64,000 nucleotides of DNA from Lates calcarifer (Eukaryota > Chordata > Actinopteri > Centropomidae). The stretch spans positions 14,720,509 to 14,784,508 of the forward strand of contig NC_066848.1 of NCBI RefSeq assembly GCF_001640805.2, read 5' to 3'. The number at the start of each line of letters is the position of its first letter. Position 1 is the stretch's first letter. Both the position numbers and the translations under genes were made by a program. Below, piece by piece: positions 52,099-64,000 of this stretch. The notes beneath the pieces are model-generated. The model searched no databases. It had not been told where the DNA came from and saw only the letters and a program-made list of their open reading frames with translations.

Positions 52099-52192
52099 TT
52101 TTATACACCTGGATGTTTCTCAAGGAGCAGGAGGGGACATCAGATTCAATCAGGGGCCCGAGACGTCAGTAGGTCGTTGCTTCCGTCATTGG
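52099..52192 (-). promoter_or_regulatory. vip: VIP promoter: TATA box, paired CGTCA/CRE motifs and a CCAAT element
   Basis: On the minus strand, TATAAAA lies at 52099-52105. Upstream of it are TGACGTC at 52162-52168 and a second TGACG at 52184-52188, 20 bp apart (two helical turns). ATTGG on the plus strand at 52188-52192 gives CCAAT in the gene's sense. Mammalian VIP is induced by cAMP through a pair of CGTCA motifs in a similar place, so CREB control appears conserved. Transcription probably starts near 52070. Confidence 0.75.
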
Positions 52193-55109
52193 TCTTGCTC
52201 ATGGTCGAAACCAAACAGACCTGTGGTTAAATTAGTGGGGAGGTTTGTTTTTTTTTTCGTTTTCTTCCAATTAATCGGACGAATAACTAACTTATATGCC
52301 AGGGTTGATGCCGTTGACTCATCCGATCATTTTTCCCTTGGCTCCTCTCCTGTGGCAATGCTGGTCAAATGCTAGAGAGGAGAAACTGGAAATTAGACAA
52401 GAAATCTAAATGGAAAAGATGTGAGACTTGAAGTTAAAGCCGAAGTTTTCTGTAAATCTGTTATAGAAGGTAGAGGACAAGAAAATGAGAAGAAGGTAAT
52501 ACAGGGCCAAGTCTGCATAAATAAAGTAAAATTACATTTGGAAAAAAACAGCTTTATCCTTTCAAATAGCACCCAAGGGCTTCCAGAGATAAAATATCCA
52601 TGTCTACATCCATGAAATAAATATCCATTCTAAAATGTACCAAGGTTTCAGTTCAGTTCAGTATCTATTATTATAAGGCTGGTGATGGAAATAAAGAGGC
52701 AGACAAGTTAGTGAATGAGTAGCTGAAGCTTTAAGATAACTCAGCTTGGATGGGGTTTGTGCAAAATGAAGGTTTTCCACAATATTTGATACTATCACTG
52801 GTTAACAAGCTTTTGTTTTCCTCCCAATGGTGCATTCATAGAGTTGATAATGTGCCCAGAAGTGGTAAAATGGGCTAAACCTAATGGATAAACACCACTG
52901 CAATGACTGTGGATTTGAAGAAAGATTTTCATATAGTCGCATATTATGTTGATTTTTATACTTTCAGAGTTACATATACTGATGATTGTACTGTCGAGAA
53001 ATCTATAAATTATGAACCAGTAAGGTTCTATCTGAATTTCCCCTCAGACTTACCTTGTCAGGATCTTTGAATGTCACTTTGTTTTTGTTTTTCAGTTCTT
53101 GCAGTGTACGATATTTAATGTACAATGTTGCACTGCTCTCTGCTCAAAGGAAATCTTACACTGTCATAACAAAAATGCTACTAATCAATAAGTATTATAA
53201 GTATTCATTCTGAGAACCCTTTACGGTTAGGTCGAACCACACCTGTTGGAGATCTTTCCAGCTTTCCAGTTGACACTTGACTGGAGATAAGTTGTCACCA
53301 GAACATTGGCATTGTATCTATTGCGAGTGTCAAATGTGCAGTAATCATTTAGAAATATATTGGTGTGTATGTCAAATCTGAAACATTAAATATCTGTCAA
53401 ATGGTACATAATACAACTTTTCATTTCACCTTGAGGTATCAGACACGTTGGACAGGAAGCTTTTTTATTTGTGTTTTTTTAATATATAAAAACTTCACCC
53501 TGACATACCATATACTATAAACTATACCATGATATACCATGATTTGTGCAAATTTCCCCCCCCAGTTTTATAAGGCAAATCAGCAGGCATCATGAGCCAA
53601 CATTTACTTATGGACCCCAATTTGAATGGCTCTGATTCTTCTCATAAATATACATTTTTATGCAAGGTATAGGACTGGAAAAGATTTATTTCCAAGCATA
53701 ATTTTATGCATTTAACGTTTCCTTTTTTTTTCTCATGCATTGTATTGCCGTGACACAAATACCTAATTCCACAACAATGTCATCAAAATCCTGCTTCTGC
53801 CATTTATATCCATTTGTTTACCTCCACAGCAGTAGAGGCACCACAGATGGTGCTGAAGACTGAATAAAAACATAAGGATCTTGCACATTACCACTTTCAA
53901 TAAATACAATGACACTTTAGAGGGTGTTTGCAAGATACTGCCGCTGTTTTCTATTTCAGGTCATTTTTTACAAAAGAACACCACGCAGGACTGAAGTGTT
54001 TCTGAATCCACCCACAGTGTCCCTGATGAGTCTGATTTGCTCTGCTGGGATGGCACATGAATTAGCCGTGACGTCGGCTGGCGCTCCATCCATCCATCCA
54101 TCTATCCATCCATCCATCCATCCATCTAAATGAGTGTGAACCATTTACCTGGTATCACTGGAGACAAAAGCATGAGTGGTTCAGACATGACTTACAGAGA
54201 GACATAGAGGAAAACAGAGACTGCAGAGCTTCTATAGGCAACAGAGAAGAGAGAGGAAGAGAAGAAAAAACATACAGCAAGAACAAAAGAGGTTGTAGTG
54301 GTGCTAAAGTAAAAGAGAAACAGTAATCTCAACTTATGAATTACATTCATATCATACTTATATACCTTTTGTTGATATATTTATACACTGGGTTAAACTC
54401 ACAAAAAAATACAACAGATTTTTAGTTTTGAAAGTATAATAGAGGTGAATTTAATTTTGTGCTCACAGCGAAGAAAATAATATATGAAAAATTCAAAACT
54501 AACGCGAGAAGTATATGACGAGATATGTGAGAACAATGTGTGAGCAAGTGTTTTCTGGAAAATATGATTCACTTTTCCTTGCATTTGTGGTTGCATACCT
54601 GATGATCATCACAAATTTTATTTCCTTCTGCATCATGATAACAGTGCCTCTGGCCTTTGCGGGGTTGTTGATATCTCCTCTCAGTCAGCATATGACCCCC
54701 TCCCTCTCCTACTCCTCCTCCTCCTCCCTCTTCTCAACCATGATGGCACCATCGGAACCTTAATGCGATCAGTCCAGAGTGAAAGTAGATTACGCAGAAG
54801 TCCATGGGAGAAGGAGCTGGTCTAATTGACAGCAGTGATTGGAGACAGATCCCTGCAGGAAAAGGAAGCTGATGGAGGAAACATCAGCATTATTATGTTG
54901 ATGTTGATGGAATGTACGGAAGAAAACGTTCCTATAGAAGAATAACAGGCCACCTCACCTCCATGCGACACAGAGAACTGAGGACTACAAGAAAATAATG
55001 TCATTGTTTTTCTTAGAGGTACTCTAACTACCCCCTGATACCTCCACTAGTACTACTGAGTCTAGTCTACTGCTTAAAACGATTTACAGTGCATTGTTAC
55101 TGAATCTCA

Positions 55110-55382
55110 GTTTGCCTGGGGCCTCTCTGTGTGGAGTTTGTGGAGTTCTCCCTGGGTACTCCAGCTTCCTCTCACAGTCCAAAGACATGTAGGTTAATTG
55201 GTGACTCTAAATTGCCTGTATGTGTGAATGTGTGTGTGAATGGTTGTTTGTCTCCGCGTGTCAGCCCTGTGATAGATCTGTCCATGGTGGACCCCGCCTC
55301 TCGTCCAATGTCAGCTAGGTTTGACTCCAGCTGCCCCGCGACTCTCAAAGGATAAGTGGTATAGATAATGGATGGATGGATG
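55110..55382 (+). mobile_element. SINE-like retroposon, second copy
   Basis: It shares body blocks with the element at 2037-2333 (cagtccaaagacatgtaggtt, gactctaaattgcc, gtcagctaggtttgactccagc) and ends in (TGGA)n at 55369-55382. The tRNA-like head is missing, so it is 5' truncated. No clear target duplication was identified. Confidence 0.7.
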
Positions 55383-55609
55383 TTACAGAACGAAATTATA
55401 CTTCTATAACTAACTCATCATGGCTGAATTCAGGAACAAACGATGACCCTTCATCCCCCCACTCATGCCCCATTTCCTCTGCTTTCTCTGCACTGTGTAT
55501 GCACCTATTTGCCAGTGAGTGCCCATCATGCACAGAGCAGCAGACAACATGTGGCAGCATATTAATACTTTGCCTAGTGCATTTAAACTCAGGCAGGTGC
55601 TGATCCAAC

Positions 55610-56175
55610 TTTGCTGACTACTGACTGTAATACTACTGCCTCTACCACTAAGCCTGTATTACATCAATGCTGTTATTAGCCACTGTTACTACCAGTACTA
55701 ATAATACTGCCAAAGCAATATTAACATAAATACTTCTGCCACTAACATTGTCGCTATCACGCACACTCTGCAACTAGTTTTACACTACTGACAGTTGTAC
55801 CACTGCTTCTACAACCAGCAGTATTACTGCTACTACAAACATTAGTTCATACAGTACTACATTTACTATTACCCTACTATTCAATTCAGTTCAATTCAAT
55901 TTTATTTATATTGCGCCGAATCACAACAAGAGTCATCTCAAGGCACTTTTCATACAGAGCAGGTCTAGACCATACTCTTTAAACAACCACAAAGATTATC
56001 ACTATTACTATTTATACTTCTTGTAAGAGTTTTCTACGACACTCTTCATTGCTCCTACTGTTACCACTACTACTTCTGCAATAATTTTAACTACCTTCAC
56101 TGTTACAAGTACCACCACAATCATGGCTACTACTACAACTAGTAGTTCTACTGCTGTACCTACTACTATTACTGA
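55610..56175. repeat. Degenerate (ACT)n/(TAC)n low-complexity region
   Basis: The sequence is dominated by imperfect ACT, TAC and CTA triplets ('actactgcctctaccactaagcc', 'ctactactacaact'). It is an old decayed trinucleotide satellite. A dispersed repeat begins at 'caattcaattttatttatattgcg' (about 55880) and splits it. Confidence 0.65.
55875..55985. repeat. Dispersed teleost repeat ('TTCAATTTTATTTATATAGCGCC' family)
   Basis: 'ttcaattcaattttatttatattgcgccgaatcacaacaagagtcatctcaaggcactttt' is a very common fish repeat, known to me by sequence. This is a short 3' piece inserted into the triplet-rich tract. Confidence 0.7.
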
Positions 56176-58899
56176 TTTATCCTCAAATCACTATGGAGTA
56201 TTTAAAAGACAAAGTTCTCTGTATTAAAGAAAAACACACGGTGGAATTTACTTTTAAGTCCAAATGGTGGACGTCTTGGTATTGAGACGCTTTGCATCAC
56301 GACTCTCCCACCAGTCCGTTTGATGAGGGGAATCCCCTGGCTTGCTGAGTGCCTCCTCTGCACCACATTATCCAATTAGCGAACCATAGAGTGACGACTC
56401 TGATGGCAGATTACTGCTCGCAGCATGAGACTCACCGGGGTCTCTCTCTTTCTCTCTCTTTGTCACTCTGTTCTTCTTATGTTAGTACGCACATGTGGCC
56501 GGTGGATAGATGGAATAAAGATACTGAGATGAGATAGAGACAGATGATGGTAGAAAGAGTGTGAAAGAGAGATTGTATCACAGACAGAAACCAAGGGTAG
56601 AGGCAAGACTGGAGAGTGCCTGATGGATGATGGAGAGTGGTGAAAGACAAACGCGATCTGAGGAATCAGCATGAAATTAAAAAGAAAATGTATGCAAGTC
56701 ACTGAAATTAACGCAGATATGGTGGGCTATGAAATAAAATATGAAAACTGGCCAAATGAGCAGCAAATTGGCAGCTGTCACCATCAGACGGAACAAAAGT
56801 TAAATAGTCACACTTTATTGGAATTTTATCTCATCTTTAGTTCCTGCATGTCTGTTCGGTCAAGAGGCAGCTCATCTTTGTTGACCTCAAAATTTCTTTA
56901 GATACTTTTACACAGGCGCATGTAACATTATAGCAATTGTATAATTTGGAACTAAAATAAACTGTTTATGTCATTTACTTCAAGTCTCAACAGTCAACAG
57001 TATTATAGTGAAAGCCATGGCTCAGAACTGGACTATGCCTCCAACTAGATGGCATCTACAGAGCATGTAACACTACTAAAGCTGACACTGCTTAATTTTT
57101 TTGTTTTATTCACAGAAAAATGTTAGGAATTTTTTAAAAAGTGGATTAAGATAAACAACCATGGGATTTGTGCATATGCTGTAGTAGTGTATATACTGTG
57201 GTAGAAAACTGTGAAAAGAAAGTTAAGAGACAAAGATCAAATAGGCATCACTTTGTGTTACAGCATGAGTAACTCTGGACCATCATACTAATAGTGTTTG
57301 TGTAAAGGTGACAGTATCAAGGCATCCCTCCACAGACAAATGACAGGCCTTTACGCTCATCTGAAATGTCGTCACAGGTGCCGGTGTCAAACAGGTTTCT
57401 GTTTATCATATGGGAAGACTCTTCTCCTCCAGCCTCAGTGTGGACCCAGTTGGGTTTGGTGATGGATTGCCTTCCACAACCAGAGGAGATTAGTCTGACA
57501 AATTACAGCTAAACTCCCCTGATGGTTAAACCTAGTTTACTGCAGCAGGAGACAGGCTGCATTCAGACCTGAAAATGGAGACAATAGGTCAACACTGCCA
57601 GATGAAATCTGGGAAATGAGCAGTATTAGTGCTGTAATGCAAATGACATGGTTTCAACACAAATCATGTAAACATAATTTCACCCTGAAGAACTAGATAA
57701 TAGCATTTTCTGCTGTTTTCTGCTGTTTGGGCAAGTAACAACTATGGTTAGGTTTGATGTTAACTAACTAAAACTGACTGGAAGCAGTGGGAAACTGCTA
57801 GCCTGGCTCTGTCTGATGCACTTAAACTAAGTGAGTTACATATTTCACATGTTGCATTCATGAAATATCAAATATTGGAAGAAGATGAAAACCTCTGACT
57901 TATTCCACTGTTGTTAAACTTGTAGTCACACCTGACATAGCCTTGATGAACTTCCTTAACTTCCTTTGTTGTGTTAGCAGTTTGTTAAAAGTAAGCATTT
58001 TAGCACGACCCAAAACTACACTCACATACAGACCTTTGGTCAGGACTCTGTGGATGCACTTTTTAATGTGTTGGATACTCCTTTTGTGTCATTCTTCAAC
58101 ATGCAGTGTACACCACAGCAGTATTAAATTTCTTTAGAGTTATGTTCAGGAATTTGCAGCACTTGGTTAAGGTTAGGGAAAGATTGCTGCTGTCTGCTTG
58201 ACTTGTCCTCCAACTTTCAACACAGCAGAGCACAGTGGATTATCTGGCACACTGAAAATAAAGGGGTACCCAGTACTGACACCAAGGGACCTGAACAAGC
58301 ATCTATATGTGATGAGTTGAGAGTGTTTCCCAATCTGGATCCTCATGATAACTAACCCTTGCACCCAACCCTGCCAGCACTTGGACCAGATTCCTGTTTC
58401 CACCGTTCAAGAGACTGCTCTATCTATGGATTCAGTATTTAGCTGTGTTTTATTTCACACAAACATGGCAGAGTACACAAATAGAGACTCATCCCCAACT
58501 ATCTCTCTCTCTCTCACACTCACACACATAGACACACACTCCACACACTCGTCAAGGCCCTGGTCCCTGGAGGTTCCTTTAATGGAGGCCTTGTTTTTGG
58601 TGTGTGGCCTCCTGTACAGATCAATTAGACCACCAGAGCTCTTCATTGCATCCTAAATTAACTAAATACATAAATACATTTGGCCGGGATTCAGCCTCAT
58701 GGCAGACATTACGTACAGCAATGCCATCTAGAGACTTTAATTATCCCAGAACACACACACACACTCGCATTTCCATCATTAGCTCTCATTAACCAACAAA
58801 ACCCTACCCATGTTGTACTCAGGTCTGGCTCTCATGGGGACCAATCAGATTATGTTGCTTTCCATGTTTGGGAAATCAACGTAATTTGACATTAGATGA

Positions 58900-59049
<150 letters not shown>

Positions 59050-60875
59050 GTAATGTGTCCCTTAAAAGCTCTTTGTAGAGAGGGAAAGTGTAATACTGTC
59101 TAATCACAGCAAAACCTCCATTCACACAGCTTTCACTGCAGGCATTTGAATGCATCAAACAGGTGCAGGTAATAATATTATAATGGCTGCATTCCATTTA
59201 GATGGTGCCCTGTTACTGTGCATGCTGGGTCACCATCATTGATGTCATTAGTGGCAGCTGTGCCTTTCTGCTATGACATGACAAAATGCCTTAAAAGATG
59301 TCTTAAACTATGGACTGTATGTGATACCCAGTGCGACAAAAATCAGTTTAGAAAGTTTTCCCTTTATTGCACAAAGGACTGTAAAATAAATAAAGTGAAG
59401 TGGCATTTGAACCAATGACTGATGATGTATCTAACTTCAACTTTGTGATGCTGATATTTTGTTTGTTGACACTGTGACAACTTTGTGGCTGTAATCAGTA
59501 GATGTGTTGTGCTAGATTACATTATATCAACAGATGTTTCTAATATTCTGTCCCTCCTTATGAAAAAAGCTCCACTCTCCTCTCACCCTCCTCTTCGCTG
59601 CAATGTTCATTATCTTATGCACACTGCACCAGAAATACAAACAGTGCATCTGCAATTTTGCGCAGCCTTGTACTGTGTTTGTTTTTCACTATATGATGAC
59701 CAGAGCTGCCACTATTGGTTATTTCTGTCATAGATAAGAAAATTGTGAAAAAATGTCCATCCTAATTTTATAAAGGCCAAGCTAATGTCTTCAGATATTT
59801 AGTTTTGTCTGAGAAACAGTCCAGAACCCAAAGATGTGGACTTTACAATTGAAGAGGACTTCAGAAACCAGAAAATATACACATTTGAGAGACTGAAACA
59901 GGAAAATTTTGACATAAAAAAACATTTTTAAAAAAAGATACTAAGGGGTCTTACATATAAACTGAAATACATGTAGGACTGCAATTAACAGACGTTTTTT
60001 TTCTATCAGTAAATCTGCTCTTCCTCTTAATAGGTTAATTGGTTTGCCTTTAAATATGTGAAGACAGAGAAAAATAACCATTATTATTTTCCAGTGCCCA
60101 AGGTAATGTCATCAATTTCCAAAACCCACAGATGAGACATTTACTATCAGATATGACATCGAAAGAAGTAAAGCCTCATATCTGAGAGAATATTATGAGA
60201 ATAAATCCAAACCTTGAACTTTCAGCATGCACAGGACTGGATAAAATATTGATGTGATTGTACAGGTGTTTCTGACGCATCTGTAAACCGCATTTTTCAC
60301 TCATTGCCTGAGCAAGGTCTGTAATGGCTTGAAACAACAATTAAAGTCACCATGGGAGCGTCATCTCTGCGCAGAGTCTTCTTTCGCTGTTCACTTGGAT
60401 AATTTAAGCCATTTCTCACTACTGCTACCACCAGAGCGCAACTCCATCACCGTCCCTCCCCAGTCGACTGCAGTGCGTCACCACAGACAGCTGTTGCTCA
60501 TGGATGCTTTAGCAACCCTGCAGTAATTAAATCTGAGCACCTGTTATGGCAGGATGACCTCACCTCAAACACCCAACCTGCTACAACTAAATGAGGATAA
60601 TGAGGTGTCTGTTGTGGTTGTATGGGTGTTAGTTGTTGAGTTGCAGTGCTGTAAAGTGTGGTTTTTTTTTTTAATTTGTTTTCATGGAATGTCAGCATGA
60701 GAAAGGCCAGTTTTACTTGACATAATAATAACCTGGTCAACAATGAGTGGGAAATGTATACCTGTTTTTTTTTTTTTCATTTGCTGTTTTAGTGATATTC
60801 AGAAAGTCTGATGATAGCAGTATAGATAATATATAGCATCTCAGCAGTATGAATTGTAACATAATGCATCTAAAT

Positions 60876-60948
60876 TGACCCAGATGGGACTTGAACCCAC
60901 AATCCCCAGCTCCGGAGGCTGATGCCTTATCCATTAGGCCACTGGGTC
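60876..60948 (-). tRNA. tRNA-Arg, anticodon CCG
   Basis: This is a complete 73-nt cloverleaf. The acceptor stem GACCCAG pairs with CTGGGTC with discriminator A; the D arm is GCCTAATGGATAAGGC; the anticodon stem TCAGC/GCTGG encloses the loop CTCCGGA (anticodon CCG); the T arm loop is TTCAAGT. It is near-identical to vertebrate tRNA-Arg-CCG as I recall it. The A-box and B-box regions are good. No TTTT terminator appears in the roughly 50 nt after the gene, where the sequence starts atttagatgc, so any termination there would be weak. No intron is present. Confidence 0.93.
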
Positions 60949-62690
60949 AGACATTAGATCTAATGTTGGTTTCATTCACAATGTCCAGACATTATCTGTG
61001 CAATAAACAGAAGATCATTTACTTTTCTTGTAGCCCCAAGAACTGTATTCAGTGGTTTAGTGATCCCCAAAAACTTTTCTAACATCCATTTGAATGTGAA
61101 TAAATGTTTTTGTCTGAAATCATGGCCCTCTTCAAGGAAAGGGGCAGTCAAAAACTGATATCACCTTCAATCACTGAATTCATTTTGAAACACAGAGGTG
61201 CACAACACAAGGGTTGAGGAAGGGTAGCTAGTGTGAGTCAGAGAGGGAATAATGAATGGGGAAAAATAATAACAATTATTTGTTTTATCTGTTTGAGTCA
61301 GACCTATGAATACACACTTTCCCTTTTTGTGTTTCCTGTCTTATCTCTTTAATATTTCCTTTTAGATTTAGCAGATAAAGCACTCTCACTGTCTCTTTCT
61401 CTCTCTGACACACACAAACACACACACACATACACACACACACCACCCAGGGAGCTCCACTGATATTGTCTGGGAGAGTTAACTTGGTCAGATCATACCG
61501 AGCTGTTGTGTGACATTCATCATAATCATCAGCACCTGTACCACCCAGACTCCTGATTTACCCCTCAGATATAATTTTTCATGACCACCTTTTGCTGAAT
61601 TTGATTTTGTAGATGCAGGAGTTACTGATACAGTACAGTATGCAGTCTATCTATTTGTGTATCTGTCAGCAATATGAAACTTCTACATTAGAGGTACCTG
61701 TTTTACAGCAGATGATCTGATTATATTTTGAATAATCTTGTTGCATTAGATTAATATTACTATTATATTATACTATTATATATATTATCTTGCATTATTA
61801 TTGTACTTGCTAAGCACAGTGTTGACCCTAAACATCATATTGTATTATTTTTAAAACAAAGCTAGCACTCTGCAGATAATTTAGTATTCACATAATACAA
61901 TAAAAAATGAAAAACATTATCTAGTATAAAAATAGAATGTAAATGCTTAAATAATTGTTTCTGAGTTTTAATCTTGATGTGACTTTAAACGGTTGCCGGT
62001 AATTACTCACAACTTCCCCACGTAAATGTCAGCTTATTTATTCTTAATTGGGGTGACAGTGATTCGCTCTGCAACATTTATTAATATCCTTTGCATTTAA
62101 CCATGTAATCAAGTTTGAGAGTCAAGCAAACATCAGTGTTTGAAATTTATATTGTCTTCATAATCAGACCTCTTGTCACAGGTTTACAGTTTACCATATC
62201 ATTTAATCAAAATCATTTATTGGAATTAACCCTAATATGTTTTCATATCAGCATACTCTTTTGCAAGCAGTCTAGTTTAATAAATTTAGCTTTAGTCAAA
62301 AATGTTTATGTGATTTAAAGGTTTAACCACAACCACTTTATTTACATTGTATAACAAACTTAACCACAAAGATGTTTCAGTACCAAACTGAGAGAATGTT
62401 TAGAATGTCTTGGCACATCTGAGTATTGTTGCTGATCATGCACATCCTTTTATTTGAAAAAAAAAAAAAGTAAAAAGAGCAGTATAGGCAATTTGTCAAT
62501 TACATTTCCAAGTATGTGGTGTGTATTCTTCTACACATGAGCAGAGGCAGATGTTTATTTTGAGAAAGTGTCCGACCTATTCAATACTTTCCTCGACCCT
62601 TGGCAAGACAGGATGAGGGAGAAGGAGGATAGCAGATGTTGGGAAGAGGGACCGACTGACGGGTATCTGGATGACAGGAGCTTGATGAAC
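60949..62690. other. Spacer between the tRNA and the right-hand promoter
   Basis: This contains a CA-rich tract (about 61407-61443) and is otherwise AT-rich. No gene was recognised. Confidence 0.5.
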
Positions 62691-62694
62691 GCAG

Positions 62695-62900
62695 CCAATC
62701 AGCTCTGTCCTCCCCTGCTCCTCGCCGCTGATTGGCTGACTTGTGGAGGAAGAGGATGTCGGGACAGCAAAGATGTCCGCGCTCATTTGAAAACCTGTTG
62801 TGGCCAAATCCACAGTTTGGCTCCTGACCAGAGTTGTTTTTATGTTGCCGCCGGTTAAGGCTCATATAAAGGAAAGACAAGGACTCCGCGACAAGAGCCA
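62695..62900 (+). promoter_or_regulatory. Promoter of an unidentified plus-strand gene
   Basis: A CCAAT box (62695-62699), an inverted CCAAT box (ATTGG, 62731-62735) and TATAAA (62865-62870) are followed by a probable first non-coding exon (about 62893-62920) with donor attatcag/gttagc. The coding part lies beyond the window. Short ORFs overlapping the promoter are not believed. Confidence 0.5.
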
Positions 62901-62920
62901 GACTATTCCTTATTATCAGG

Positions 62921-64000
62921 TTAGCGGCTAAATCGTCTCAAAGCTAGCTGAAGCTAACGTTAGCTTGCGTGCTAATCGAGCTGGTGAAATCAACGGGTGT
63001 TTAGCTTTAGCATGCTAATCCTTACCTTCCAGTCACATATCACATAATAACTGTCAACATGTTTATTTGTTTTCACCTACAATATCATATTCACTGTCAA
63101 ATGACGAGCTTTATTTTAGCGTAATGTGTAACTCGAGGATCTGCTAGCATGTAGCATCTGCCAGAGTCAACAGCAGCATGTAGAAGTAGAGATGATACAA
63201 TATTAATACTGTACATTGTTACTTAGTTAATTGTATGTCGTGCTCTATCGTGGCTTCTAACAGTATCGTGAAACGTTGTGAGGGATACGGTTTATTTTAA
63301 GCCTGGTTCGACACTCTTTCATTTTGGCTAACTTAGTGTTGTGGAAATACCCACAAATTATTGTCAAGACAACACTTACAGGTACATGTCGGCATGAAGA
63401 AGATGTTAGAATGAATGTTGAATGTATGTGTTTAAGGCTTCAAATAACAATTATCTCCGTTAACAACTAATCAGATATTTTCTGTCGGTCATTACTGAAA
63501 TATTTATTGAAGAAAAACGGCAAATAAACACATTGGAAAAGCTGTAATCAGTCTTACTTAATCGATCTGTTCTGATCGATTTGTTTTGAAGGGGACCACT
63601 TTACTTTACTTTAATGAAAACCCAGCTGTCACTCAGTCTCTACCATTTAATGTTTTTGACAGTGGCTTAGTTAGGTTTGTCCGGCCAAAATTTAAGTTTT
63701 GCTTCACTGGCATGACAGCACAGTCAGTACAGTATTGGCAAAGCACACTGCACCATGTTTACAATGTATGTAGTAAAATTACTTCATAGATTTGAATATG
63801 TTTTAGCCAGGGTAGGCTTGGTGTAGGTATGTGTCTAGGTTTCTTTTATGGCTCTCTTTTCTCTCAGTGCTCTTATTGCACTGTAAATGATCTTAAGTAG
63901 ATGCATAACAGTGGAAGTGTCTGGTAGAATACATTTAACCCATTAGCTGTGCCAGCGGATGAAACATTTTTCCTGGTAATTTGTAAACATCTTCATCTCA
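62921..64000 (+). other. Probable first intron of the right-hand gene
   Basis: It begins with CpG-containing, GCTAGC/AACGTT-rich sequence typical of fish first introns, then becomes AT-rich. No exon was recognised before the window ends. Confidence 0.35.

Noticed and set aside
54515..54763. 82-aa hydrophobic ORF, considered as a MYCT1-like membrane protein because of synteny
   Set aside because: The order of residues does not match any MYCT1 feature I know. The Ser run is a TCC repeat and there is no splice or promoter support.
62568..62880. Overlapping ORFs of 78-99 aa on both strands
   Set aside because: They span CCAAT and TATA elements upstream of a probable start site. Open frames on both strands reflect GC-rich promoter DNA.

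Overview
The window is nuclear DNA from a ray-finned (teleost, probably percomorph) fish. Genes have short exons with GT-AG introns, the repeats are families familiar from teleost genomes, and the gene order FBXO5-MTRF1L with VIP nearby matches a vertebrate block also known from human chromosome 6q25. There is no prokaryotic or viral gene content.

Layout. (1) 676-6197, +: exons 4-13 of a CYP3A-family cytochrome P450; exons 1-3 lie before the window. All splice sites are intact, but exons 10 and 11 each carry one extra base that breaks the frame. The introns hold a SINE-like retroposon nested inside an older element, a foldback element and a decayed LINE fragment. (2) 9931-25080, -: DESI2, a PPPDE-family cysteine peptidase, five coding exons with intron 1 of about 9.4 kb, convergent with CYP3A; a CTCF-like site lies between them. 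(3) 27277-30888, -: MTRF1L, a mitochondrial class-I peptide release factor, eight coding exons, with one extra base in exon 2. (4) 32460-33210, +: a broken or poorly resolved zinc-finger-like ORF. (5) 34200-38340, +: FBXO5 (EMI1), complete, with a CCAAT/CHR-type cell-cycle promoter. (6) 47702-52075, -: VIP, encoding the PHI and VIP peptides, with a TATA box and paired CGTCA motifs. (7) 60876-60948, -: tRNA-Arg(CCG). (8) About 62690-62900, +: a CCAAT/TATA promoter of a gene whose coding part lies beyond the window.

The genes do not form one pathway; they are ordinary vertebrate housekeeping, cell-cycle, detoxification and neuropeptide genes. The less routine material is mostly non-coding: a duplicated palindrome block in VIP intron 1, a degenerate palindromic satellite downstream of VIP, a long hairpin in FBXO5 intron 4, a cleanly nested retroposon, and a cluster of single-base insertions in otherwise well-formed exons that looks more like assembly error than gene death. 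I found no convincing undescribed multi-gene system. All gene names rest on recognising protein families by eye; no searches were run.
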